Source: Rhynchospora pubera (lineage: Eukaryota; Streptophyta; Magnoliopsida; Poales; Cyperaceae). From it: a stretch of DNA of 64,000 nt. The stretch spans positions 311,366,513-311,430,512 of the forward strand of contig CM051459.1 in NCBI GenBank assembly GCA_028095005.1, written 5' to 3'. Below, piece by piece: positions 11,966 to 22,584 of this stretch. The position numbers and the translations under genes were made by a program. The notes beneath the pieces are model-generated. The model had not been told where the DNA came from, did no database searches, and saw nothing but the letters and a program-made list of their open reading frames with translations. Each line of letters starts with the position of its first letter. Position 1 is the stretch's first letter.

Positions 11966-13020
11966 ATGGCGAGTACATCACGTACAGGAAACAGGTCGTC
12001 TGCAGTTATCCAGTCTCAAAGTCTGCAAGAGGAGGTAATTACAATTTCACTGTCGTTAGAGAAGATGGGATGCATTGTACGTTTCATATCAATAGTAACG
12101 ACAATCATTGCGACTGTCATCATGGCTACGGCCAAGCAGACTATTGGCTCGAAATATGATATCAACAAGACCGTAAAGTTTTCCATCATCTCTGCTCTCA
12201 AGTAAAGATTTACTATCCTGGTTCTTCCAACAACAAAAAAATAAAAACTAAGTTATTCCTGTATTTGATATATGCATGAGACCTCGACTAAAATTAAGAA
12301 AGAAAGTAGGCTAGTTTACCTTAATTATTTTTTGCTACTAGCAAACTACCCTGATAAGTAGCCGGCAGATAGTAATCTTAAGTTCGAAACCAACGATTTA
12401 TGAAATTTGAAAATGCTCATTGCATGATTTGAACCAAGTGGTCGGTTGACAGAATACCACTGTGGGTTAAGTTCATTGAAATTCTTACAAGTAGGGGTTG
12501 AAGTTTTCTCCGGTTATTACAATTGAGTATGCAAATTATTGGAAGTGACTTTTGCAGTTGAATTGAACTAATTAATATATGGAACTTAAAACGATAGATG
12601 AACTCTAAATTCATTTTTGTTTCATGTAGCTACTTTCTTGCAGCGAATGTCATTGTATTCATCTACTCTATAATTACACTGTTGATATCTATCCTCAAGA
12701 TGTTAGAACCCATACATCTACTATGGATCGCATTTGCCGATTTAGTTGCCGTCTCCATGCTCCTAACCGGTAACGGTGCAGCTTCTGCAGTAAGCGCAGA
12801 ACTTGAGAACCTTGATGATGGATTTGCAAAAAGCGTATGCTCTTTCTATTGCAGATTTTGTTCACAAATCAATGCCTCAATTGGCATGTCCATGCTAGCA
12901 GCGGCCCTCTATGTGGCACTGATAGTTCTTTCCTTGGTGATTGCCTATAAGAGAAGCCGACCTCCAAGCAGGGGTGGAGGGACAGGGGTTGCAGGAGGAG
13001 GCTCAATTAGCATCCCCTAA
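11966..13020 (+). CDS. CASP-like membrane protein, cluster copy 1 (2 exons)
   Basis: Exons 11966-12201 and 12630-13020, intron GTAAAG...TGTAG, 208 aa. CASP-like (CASPL1-type, DUF588/MARVEL-related) proteins are four-span plasma-membrane proteins; the Casparian-strip members scaffold lignin-depositing machinery, but the role of this member is unknown. Membrane segments are at about residues 36-56, 80-101, 108-132 and 161-184. R39 in the first span and D116 in the third match the conserved CASP pair. The CASPL1 words AKQT (56-59) and LLTGNGAASA (123-132) are present, with C149, C153 and C156 in the second extracellular loop. The intron is at the same place and phase in copies 2 and 3. At the junction the acceptor is followed by C instead of G, giving Asn instead of Lys. 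The last ~18 residues (glycine-rich) derive from a MITE. Closest relative is copy 2. Confidence 0.85.
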
Positions 13021-13148
13021 GATCTCAGTTGTCCTTTTTTAATATGTTAATTTTGAGATAATTACATATAAATATGCATCGTGCCCCGTCCAAAATATAA
13101 TAATTTCAAATTTGCATCCCTCAATTTTTTTTCTCTACCTCTGCCCTG
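12969..13148. mobile_element. hAT-like MITE forming the 3' end of CASP-like gene 1
   Basis: Absent from copies 2 and 3, where the coding end runs straight into CTAAAT-TGTGC. Ends are inverted and CAGGG-type: left CAGGGGTGGAGGGA, right read inwards CAGGGCAGAGGTAGA. The flanking 8-mers CCTCCAAG and TGTCCAAA are a decayed target duplication, each close to the TGTSCAWG of the empty paralogues. About 180 bp. It supplies the last codons and the stop of the gene. Confidence 0.6.
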
Positions 13149-13196
13149 TGTCCAAATTCTTCCTAAATGTGTGCTTTGTCAAATTGTTGAATTTAT

Positions 13197-13349
13197 GGGT
13201 GCGTTGGGATCGTTGGAAGAAAAAAGAAGAAGAAGGAAGAAAAAAAAAATTATAAACAATCCAAACTCTTCACAAAATTACACACTTTCCAATACTTCTT
13301 TCCACCTCTTCCCTTCTTCCCTTCTTCCCACACCTATCCAAACGCACCC
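13197..13349. mobile_element. Tourist-like MITE (TSD TAT) 3' of CASP-like gene 1
   Basis: Inverted ends GGGTGCGTTGGGAT and ATCCAAACGCACCC, 3-bp duplication TAT at 13194-13196 and 13350-13352. The interior is purine-rich on the left and CTTCTTCCC-rich on the right, like the copies at 27310, 33945 and 34260. Copy 2 retains the empty site GAATTTATAATTTG near 16955. Confidence 0.85.
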
Positions 13350-13559
13350 TATAATTTGTTTGTTTTAGTTTGTACTTCTCTTTTAGTTTAATGTGCCTTG
13401 TAAAATTATTGAATATATAGTGCCTTTTCATCTCCGGACTTTGTCAAATCCATTATTTTGATGCTAGTGCAAATATGATATCCAGATAATGTATGCTATT
13501 CTGAGAATAAAATTTCGAACCGTATAATTTAAAGAGAATTCCTTAAAAATTATAAGCAC

Positions 13560-13810
13560 AGTTGTCAACGATGGTGGTGGTACATTCAACCCCTCGTAGC
13601 CATAAGGCCCATAACTAATGTTGGTTGTTTGAAATTGAGCAATAAGTATCAAGAAGAAAATTAGAAATTCAGACTTTGTTTTGATCCTTCATCGTGGGGA
13701 GTTCATAATGAAAACACATGTTACCTTTCCCCAGCTTTTTCCCTGAGGAACCAAGAGTCCCTTCTTTGATTGCATGGAAAAGCTCACGACAGTTTGTCGA
13801 GAGAGAGGTT
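13560..13810 (-). pseudogene. 5'-end relic of a B3 gene
   Basis: Aligns with the start and promoter of the intact B3 gene at 26970-27170: GGTGGTGGT-CATTC, CCATAA-TAATTTGG-TGTTTGAAATTG, GAGCAATAAGTATC, AAAACACATGTT and the CCTTTCCCCAGC segment. The rest of the coding region is missing; upstream CASP-like gene 1 and its MITEs lie close by. This is a truncated duplicate. Confidence 0.65.
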
Positions 13811-15150
13811 TTTGACTTCTTCACTTAAGAGTCAAATTTTGAATAACGTTTTGATTTTTGACCAACTGACAAGTATAAATAATTAATGTTGCACGAATGA
13901 TAGAGAAAAATAGAAAAAGACAATGAAAATGTACGAAAAAAAGAGATTTTTTTTTGTTGAGAAATCACATAGATTTTCAGATTTTTTTTTATAAAGTATT
14001 AATTCTCAAAATTCACTAAACTTCCATAAACCATGACGGCTGTCTTAAATAGCTAATACAAAAATCCTAGAAAGAGAAAATACATAAAATTTCCAAAATA
14101 ACCCTAAAATTGCTAAAAATAATAAAGAAAGGTCCAAAAGTCCATGAAAGAAGGCTCAGATCGCGAATCGGAGCTGACGATTTGGCCAAAACGAAGCGAT
14201 GTTTTGGGTCGGATTTTGAGTCACGGATCTCTTGTCAAAATTTCGGTCCGATCCGACGGTCGAATTAAAAGTTACACCTATTTTATTGAAGTGTGTGCAA
14301 GACCATATTGTATCAATTAATCATATTAATTATATATCTTAATTTATCCTTTAATTCCCTTCCCCTCCCCTTGAGTTATCCATATAGTTACCATTCCCTC
14401 TCCCATGTACTTTCTTTGATGTATTGGAATAGGCTAGGTTATTTTGTTGATATGTCCTTGCATTTCGTCCCTTTTGGCGAGCTATTCCTATTTTTACCAC
14501 AATTTTTTTAATGCGAAATTACTAATAACTCAAGATATTTATCCCTCAATCCATGACCACAGGACGGAGTATTCAAGGTTTAGTAACGTGTATATTTATA
14601 ATTTTTAACATTCAGACTATTATTTTTTTTCCCTCCCATGTATTGCTAGCCTTAGTAGAGTCATTAATTTCCCATTCCCATGCATGGCTTTTCCTCTTGA
14701 AGTTTGCCAAAGGAAGGGGAATGCTGGCCTGTGAATTGTGATGCACTCCCTCCTATCCTCCAAGGCTCCAAGGAATATTTAAAACCCCATATAGCAGGGG
14801 AAGAAATATTTTGTGTGCGTGAAAAAATTACATATATAGAATCACTAGGAACGATTTTCCTCAGGTGGAAGAGGAAAGACAGAGAGGAGCGAGGACTGAA
14901 ATGACGTTGTAATTGATGTTTTTTTTTTCGAAAAACCTAAGTACTTACGTATCTATTCCTTTATATAAACTAAGTTAGTAAATCGAGCTGTTCGATAATG
15001 TTTGCCAAGAAACATTAAATATATTTAATGTTTAATATTTCTTATAGTTGTAATAAGATTTGAATGATTATTCATTTGTTGCATTTTATAAGTATTCTTT
15101 TGTTTTTGCTGTTGTATATATTTTTCTTTTTTTTTAACATTAAATATTTG
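13811..15150. repeat. Duplicated B3 upstream region (matches about 27.2-28.0 kb)
   Basis: Shared with 27270-27990: CAATTAATCATATTA, GTTGATATGTCCTTGCATTTC, AAGATATT-A-TC-CTC-ATC, GGGGAAGAAATATTTTGTGT and CTATTCCTTTATATAAACTA. Homology fades near 15.0 kb. There is no MITE here at the place where the 27.3 kb copy has one. Small ORFs inside are not supported. Confidence 0.6.
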
Positions 15151-15159
15151 GATAAGGAG

Positions 15160-15908
15160 CACATCTTCAGATGTAAATTATGTAATAGTTGTCAGATCAA
15201 TGCCCTAACTGTTGACAAAATTAAAACACTGAACTAGCATTCTAGCAGTGTCTTATCTAACATAACACTTACTCTGTCAGAACATGACCTCACCACCACA
15301 ACCTCACTACTTCACATGAGAAATAGCTAAAACATCATGGAATATTGGAACATAAGGAAGAATAAAATCAGCATTGAGGTCAAGGATTTTTGAACTTTTG
15401 ACCGAATCTTAAAGCTCATGGTTCGTACAATTAAACTTATATTTAAGTACCTTTAAAAGTCGTTGTCCCCTTTGTCAACCAAAAAAATAAAAAGGGTTTG
15501 ATTGTTTCAATAATCCCAACCCGAAACAGAGGGTGAGGGAAGGGGACATGTAATCCAGGAAAGAACTAAGCGAATCTATTAAGGCGTCTTCATGAATAAC
15601 TGATCCGAATTTTAAATTTTTTTTGAAGGCTGATCCAAATTTAATATTTTAATGTGATTGATTTTTATAACTTGAGTTGCCATCAAATCACAACTCACTG
15701 CACCTGGTTGGAATTTCCCCTACATATTTCTCTCTCTTTTTACTTGTGAAGCAACTTTGCTGACGAACACCTTGGCATTTGATTGTTCTTATTTTAATTT
15801 TAATTTTACAGTTTTAATTTCTTTCAGCATCTATAAATCACCCCATACACATCATCCATGAACTTAGAAATAGTTTCCAAATTACAAAAGACACAGAGAA
15901 GATAGAGA
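15160..15908 (+). promoter_or_regulatory. Promoter region of CASP-like gene 2
   Basis: Strong alignment with 11200-11965. TATA-like TCTATAAAT at 15830-15838, about 79 bases before the ATG. Confidence 0.5.
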
Positions 15909-16931
15909 ATGGCATGTACATCATGTACGGGGAACAGGCCGTGTTCAGTTAGCACTCCATCAACATGCTCGTCTCATAGTCAGCAAGAGAAGGTGATTAC
16001 AATTTCATTGTCATTAATGGAGATTGGATACATGGCACGTCTCATAGCTATTATTACGACATGCATTGCAGCTGTGATCATGGTTACGGCCAAGGTGACT
16101 ATTAGCTCGAAATATGATATCAACAAAGATGTAAAGTTTTCCATCATCTCTGCTCTCAAGTAAGGATTTACTCTTCCTGGTTCTTCCACAAAAATAAAAT
16201 AAAATAAAATCTGTATTCCATAAAAGCATGAGCCGACGACTAAAAACTACGCTAATTACAGTACAAGAATGAATAAAAAGAAGAAGTAGGCTAGTTTACC
16301 TTAATTATTTTTGCTACTTCCAAACAAAAGATAGTAACTAGCTTAATTTTTCAATAATTACTGAATCAACTGGCCTCTGGTAATTTAAGGCAGCTGATAG
16401 CTAGCCAGCAGATAGTAATCTTATGTTCATTGAACTTCTTACAAGTAGAGTTGGGAAGTTTCTCCAATTATTGCAGTTAAATATGCAATTAATGGTAGTG
16501 ATTTCAAATATTTTTAGTGTTGAATTGAACTAATTTATAGAACTTAAAACGATTGAACTCATTCATTTTTTGTTTCATGTAGGTACTTTCTCGCAGCGAA
16601 TGTCATTGTATTCATCTACTCTACAATTACACTGTTGATATCTATTATCAAGAAATTAAAACCCATAAATCTACTATGGATCGCGATTGCTGATTTAGTT
16701 GCCATCTCCATGCTCCTAACCGGTAATGGTGCAGCTTCTGCAGTAAGTGCAGAACTTGAGAACATTGATGATGGATTTGCAAGGAGAGTATGCTCTTTCT
16801 ATTGCAGATTTTGTTCACAAATCAATGCCTCAATTGGCATGTCCATGGTTGCAGCGGTCCTCTATGTGGCACTGATAGTTCTTTCCTTGGTGATTGCCTA
16901 CAGAAGAAGCCGATGTGCAAGTGCTTGCTAA
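15909..16931 (+). CDS. CASP-like membrane protein, cluster copy 2 (2 exons)
   Basis: Exons 15909-16159 and 16583-16931, intron GTAAGG...TGTAG, 199 aa. Same four-span CASPL1 architecture as copy 1, with the conserved Arg of span 1 (MARLIAIITT), the Asp of span 3 (WIAIADLVAI) and the LLTGNGAASA word. Differences concentrate in the N-terminal cytosolic tail, which is Ser/Thr/Cys-rich (MACTSCTGNR), and in the short C-terminus YRRSRCASAC. The second exon is about 90 percent identical to copy 1 by eye, so this pair is the youngest duplication of the trio. The exon junction gives Lys-Tyr, the likely ancestral state. Confidence 0.87.
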
Positions 16932-17426
16932 ATGTGTGCTTTGTCAAAATTGTTGAATTTATAATTTGTTGGCTCTAGTTTGTACTTAATTTTCATCTAG
17001 TTGAATGAGCTATATATGTAGAAATTTTGAATGTATAATGTCTTTTCATTTCTGGACTACTTTGTCAAATCCAATATTAATTTCGTTGGTGCTAGCGCGC
17101 GCATATATGTGATATATATATACGTATGCTAAAATATATTATAAAATATATAAAACAAGAAACTAGATTTTGATGATGATTATGTATGCATACTTTTAAT
17201 TAAGCATATGGTTTTCCGATGTTTTATTGAATTGTAATTTCCAACCGAACCAAATTATTGATTTAATGTCAATTCTGAATGATCGAATAGGAGAAAATGA
17301 CACTTTAGTCACATTCTTATGAACTAATCAGCTCAATTATATCAAAATCTCTGCATATGTAAACAACAATTTATTACACTGTTTTGGGATAATGCAACAC
17401 ACCTCTGTAAAGTCTAAACGTTGACT
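16932..17426. other. 3' flank of CASP-like gene 2
   Basis: Preserves the sequence interrupted by MITEs in copy 1. An alternating purine-pyrimidine stretch (GCGCGCGCATATATG and (TA)n) lies near 17093-17130. No gene. Confidence 0.5.
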
Positions 17427-17431
17427 CTGTA

Positions 17432-18596
17432 TGTGACACCCCGTCGAATACTGTAACATGACAACACGCGACGGAGTGCCCGCCGCGGATGCCTACTGCA
17501 CCCGCAAGGCTTACTATTACTTAATTTACCAATTGATATTGATTCTACTCAAATAATATACCGATTAATTAGAAATTTATAATTAATTACTTAAATATAA
17601 AGTAAATCCTATAAAGGCCTGGTATTTTGGATTACTAACCACAATATCCAATGGTCTGCTACTCGTCTTGCTGTCCAGCACTTGCTCTAAAACCTGGAAC
17701 CCACAACCAATAGTGGAAAACAATGCAAAAAGCACAGAATGAGATAAATAAAATTTATCTCAGTACGGTATTCAGTTCCAGCCACTTGAGTTTTGATTAT
17801 CATGTGTTGGAACTAAATACAAGACTGAGTCAAATCAATTCCAAATCAAATTTCATTTCTTTTTATTTCAAATAACATTAAAACTAGACTTTCAATCAAG
17901 CAATGCAATTAGACAAATAAATTCAATACTCTTAGAAATCAATTTCTTTTCTTTGAATTCAAAATATGACAATTATCATTTCAATTACCTGAACAAATAA
18001 TTAATAACTTGTTTCCAATAGAAATAGCAGGGTCAAATCAATTCAATCAATGCAATATGAAATGTGAGCTCGGCATCAATTCCATAACAATTCAAATATC
18101 AATGTATAGCAAAAGCCGACTCATTTGGTTGGACAATTACCTAATATGCAAGTCTGGTTTATCACAAGTCAATCATTTCAGTCATTTCCTTCAGATACCG
18201 CGAACCACCCTATAGATGGATGCCAACGGCCAATTCAATTCATACATAATTCAATCAATTAAATCATCAAAATGTACAAGCAAGCTGGGAACACTCACAC
18301 TCCGGTCCATTCCAGACTAGACCTACTGAGTCCCGGTACATAAGCGCTTATTACACGGTGCTTGGTAGGATGGGTCATGACTCCACCTCCAAACATTACG
18401 AGTGTCTATCTCAACCACACAAGTTGTACTTACCTCAATCAAATCACATTTCAATCGAATACCATTCAATATGTCACTTTCCAACATTTCAATCGGATAC
18501 CATTCAATATGCCACTTTCCAATCATGCATCAATATACAATTTCACAAAATGATCTCACGAACAAAATTCCAATTATGAATTCAGAATGCATAATG

Positions 18597-18627
<31 letters not shown>

Positions 18628-20223
18628 TAATAACAATAATAACAATAATAACAATAATCAGAATACATATCACATATAATTAAAACTCAAGTGAAATTCG
18701 TACCTCATAGCTAGGCAAATCCAAAGCAAAAGCAAGCGAGAGCATAAGACAAGCCAAATAATCCAATCAATAAGTACACAAGCAGTTTCTTTGACTCTTC
18801 TCGACCTTGACACTTGATTTTCTGACTCTAATAAAAATAAATTATAACCTTAAGTTCTTACTTATTTACAAAACCGAAGTTATAATTATTTTAAGCCTTC
18901 AATTAATTCTAATCTTAATTTCCTCAAAATCCAACTTAATAATTTTGATTTCGGAAATTCAGCCAACAAAAACAAGGAACATACAAGCACAAACCCAACA
19001 GAAGTGATTTTCAATTGACAGATCGAAGATTAACCTAAATCAAGCATTCACAGAGTCAAACGAGCAACTGAACAAGCCATTGACAAAACAGACTAGATTG
19101 AACCAATATCAAGCATAACATCTAACAATTTTGATTAGACTCATAGCAGCAAAATTCCTAAAAGAAACATTCAACACTTAACAGTTCAAACCAAAGCCTC
19201 AATCAAGCATCCTTAAATCCCTAACAGATCAGATCAAGCCCCAAGCAAAAACACAAGTAGGAGCAGGTCAAATAGAGGCATTGCACACACTCAACGTTTA
19301 ATCAAATGACTCAACAGTTCAAATAGCGATTTCAGAGCAGTATAACAAATTGAGTGCATGCCTCACAACAAGGTGTAAGCCTAAACGATTAACTCAAGTG
19401 CTAAACAACACACAAGTACCATAGATTACCAAGGAATAACACGAAACCGATACGGATTTCTCTAAACCACTAAACAGACCATTTAATAGAACATTTGAGA
19501 CATCAGACCCCTAACAACCCAAGCATCAAACCTAATAGCATTCACAACAGTCCAGATGCTAAGCACATAGTCATTTGAGGCATCAAATCGACAACAGATC
19601 AAATCCAAGCAGTACAAAACCTCAATCGGGCTCACAAACAGATCAACAAAGCTCAAACGACCATTCAATTCAAGGCATCACAAACACAAATCAATTTCAA
19701 GTATTTCATGCCTCAGTCAAGTACAGTCAAGCAAACAGAACAAGACACAAAGGGAGAGAGGTTACTTACTCAATTTCGGCCAAAGACCGGCGATGCGACA
19801 AAAGGAGTCGAATTCGTCATTTCTCGATTTTCGCCCCTTAATCCTCGAAAGAACTCTGCAAGACCACTTGGAAATCGATGGATAGGACCCCAGAGTGCTC
19901 CAGGTCGAACGGCGGCCAAAACCGACGAGTTCGCTCCATTTCCCGAAAAACTTCCGTCGAGAAATACGACGAGGAGAGGCCATCAATCGACGATCCGAAG
20001 GTAGATATTGCAAGAGGGTAGTGAGGTGAACGTGTGGGTACTTTGATCCGGTGAAATGGTGGAGAAATGGAGGTGGATGGATTTAAGGGGGGGAGGCTTC
20101 GGTTTGGGAGAGAAGAGAGGCGTAAGCCTCTCTGTTGGTGCCGAAAGAAAAAAGAGAGAGAGAGAGAGCTGGGTCCCCTTTTTATTTCCGATTTTTTTTT
20201 TTTTTTTTTTTTTGGTTGTCACA
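17432..20223 (-). repeat. 3' LTR of element A
   Basis: TGTGACACCCCG...GGTTGTCACA. Includes a (TAA)n/(CAA)n tract at about 18594-18658, and a T tract near 20192-20213. Left 1.3 kb closely matches family B, and a 450-bp block at the right end also matches. The central ~1 kb is unrelated. Confidence 0.88.
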
Positions 20224-20236
20224 TTCTTCCCTCCTT
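20224..20236 (-). promoter_or_regulatory. Polypurine tract of element A
   Basis: Reads AAGGAGGGAAGAA on the minus strand directly before the 3' LTR. It would prime plus-strand DNA synthesis. Confidence 0.8.
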
Positions 20237-20777
20237 ATAAAAAAATTTCGACCTCGAAATTTATCTAAATACATAGCAATCATACAATCAATAATACAAT
20301 CAAATAGTACAAACATATTATGCAACAACTATCAAGCAATTTCAAATTAATGCAATGCGAGAGAGCCTGACATTTTATTCAATTCAAAATCAAAATACTA
20401 CTAATAATACTAGAATGTCGGTCCAATCTCGGTGAATTAAATGCAAGCATGACAATCCTAAGTCACAATCAGAGATCAATCAATTCAGAGTCAGATATCG
20501 CGAGTCTCTTTCTCAGAGAGAAACCAGCGATTACAGATACTCAGGTACCGTGAATCACCTCTAAAGAGGGTTGCCAACGGTCAATTCAATTCCCTTTACA
20601 ATTCAGACAATTCCGTATCATATCATCATAACAATTCAAATAACCAAACACTACAAGCAGAGAATACTACCACTCCTTACGTTATCATTTAAAAACAAAT
20701 CTTTCAATTCTTGTAACTAGTAACATTTTGAAATATCCAGTTCTTTTCTTATCTTTTAGGAAGCACGGTAATATCAA

Positions 20778-20874
20778 AATTATTCTTGGCTGCCTTGGTG
20801 ATCAGTCAAGGAAGTAAGAATAATTCTTATATTATTGAGATTCAATTAACAAGTCAGATGATCAGTCAGCTTGT
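20778..20874 (-). other. Paired hairpins with self-complementary TGATCA loops
   Basis: Hairpin 1: AATTATTCTT (20778-20787) pairs with AAGAATAATT (20816-20825), CCTTG (20793-20797) with CAAGG (20807-20811), loop GTGATCAGT. Hairpin 2: ACAAG (20849-20853) pairs with CTTGT (20870-20874), loop containing TGATCAGTC. Both loops carry the palindrome TGATCA and can pair with each other or across two RNA copies. Confidence 0.55.
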
Positions 20875-21371
20875 TTGATCCTTGTGCCAACAAAAGATAA
20901 TAAGATCTTTACTCAAATAAGTTCCAAAAGTTTGTGCATACTATAGTAAATTTAGAAATCCTTAATATTCCAATTAGCATTAATATAACATAGAACATGC
21001 TTACTATAATAACCAAAATCCTTTAACTTGCCATACCAACTCTTTTTTTTTTGTGCACTTATCAAAATCACTTTACATTTCAAACATTAGAAAATAAGCT
21101 CTATTAATTTCATCCACAAAAATTGTTACAACCTATTAAACATAACTTTTAAAATTACAACACATATATAAAATAATCAAGCAATTATAAACAATTAATA
21201 TATTAGATATATACAAATACAAAGCATATGTATCCTATAATACTTATAACTTAGCTAGACAAATATTATTTAGCTAGCACAAATAGTAAGAAATCAACTT
21301 ACCTACAAAACAACCCTTTAGACGCACCCATTCTCACGCAATCTATTGGTCTGGTTTGGTTGTTAAACCAT

Positions 21372-21383
21372 GCTCTGATACCA
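21372..21383 (-). promoter_or_regulatory. Primer binding site of element A (tRNA-iMet)
   Basis: Minus strand reads TGGTATCAGAGC, complementary to the 3' end of initiator tRNA-Met, two bases inside the 5' LTR. Confidence 0.88.
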
Positions 21384-21385
21384 TC

Positions 21386-22550
21386 TGTGACACCCCGTCG
21401 AATACTGTAACATGACAACACGCGACGGAGTGCCCGCCGCGGATGCCTACTGCACCCGCAAGGCTTACTATTACTTAATTTACCAATTGATATTGATTCT
21501 ACTCAAATAATATACCGATTAATTAGAAATTTATAATTAATTACTTAAATATAAAGTAAATCCTATAAAGGCCTGGTATTTTGGATTACTAACCACAATA
21601 TCCAATGGTCTGCTACTCGTCTTGCTGTCCAGCACTTGCTCTAAAACCTGGAACCCACAACCAATAGTGGAAAACAATGCAAAAAGCACAGAATGAGATA
21701 AATAAAATTTATCTCAGTACGGTATTCAGTTCCAGCCACTTGAGTTTTGATTATCATGTGTTGGAACTAAATACAAGACTGAGTCAAATCAATTCCAAAT
21801 CAAAATTCATTTCTTTTTATTTCAAATAACATTAAAACTAGACTTTCAATCAAGCAATGCAATTAGACAAATAAATTCAATACTCTTAGAAATCAATTTC
21901 TTTTCTTTGAATTCAAAATATGACAATTATCATTTCAATTACCTGAACAAATAATTAATAACTTGTTTCCAATAGAAATAGCAGGGTCAAATCAATTCAA
22001 TCAATGCAATATGAAATGTGAGCTCGGCATCAATTCCATAACAATTCAAATATCAATGTATAGCAAAAGCCGACTCATTTGGTTGGACAATTACCTAATA
22101 TGCAAGTCTGGTTTATCACAAGTCAATCATTTCAGTCATTTCCTTCAGATACCGCGAACCACTCTATAGATGGATGCCAACGGCCAATTCAATTCATACA
22201 TAATTCAATCAATTAAATCATCAAAATGTACAAGCAAGCTGGGAACACTCACACTCCGGTCCATTCCAGACTAGACCTACTGAGTCTCGGTACATAAGCG
22301 CTTATTACACGGTGCTTGGTAGGATGGGTCATGACTACACCTCCAAACATTACGAGTGTCTATCTCAACCACACAAGTTGTACTTACCTCAATCAAATCA
22401 CATTTCAATCGAATACCATTCAATATGTCACTTTCCAACATTTCAATCGGATACCATTCAATATGCCACTTTCCAATCATGCATCAATATACAATTTCAC
22501 AAAATGATCTCACGAACAAAATTCCAATTATGAATTCAGAATGCATAATG

Positions 22551-22584
<34 letters not shown>

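Larger units (their letters stand above)
20224..21385 (-). other. Non-coding interior of element A
   Basis: 1162 bp, no retroviral ORF, the same length as the interior of element B (60182-61343) and nearly the same sequence. It has an LTR-derived block at about 20520-20700 and two hairpins with complementary loops at 20778-20825 and 20849-20874. Confidence 0.8.

Noticed and set aside
11899..12159. Alternative frame ORF over CASP-like exon 1
   Set aside because: Shadow of the true frame, which shares splice site and sequence with two paralogues.
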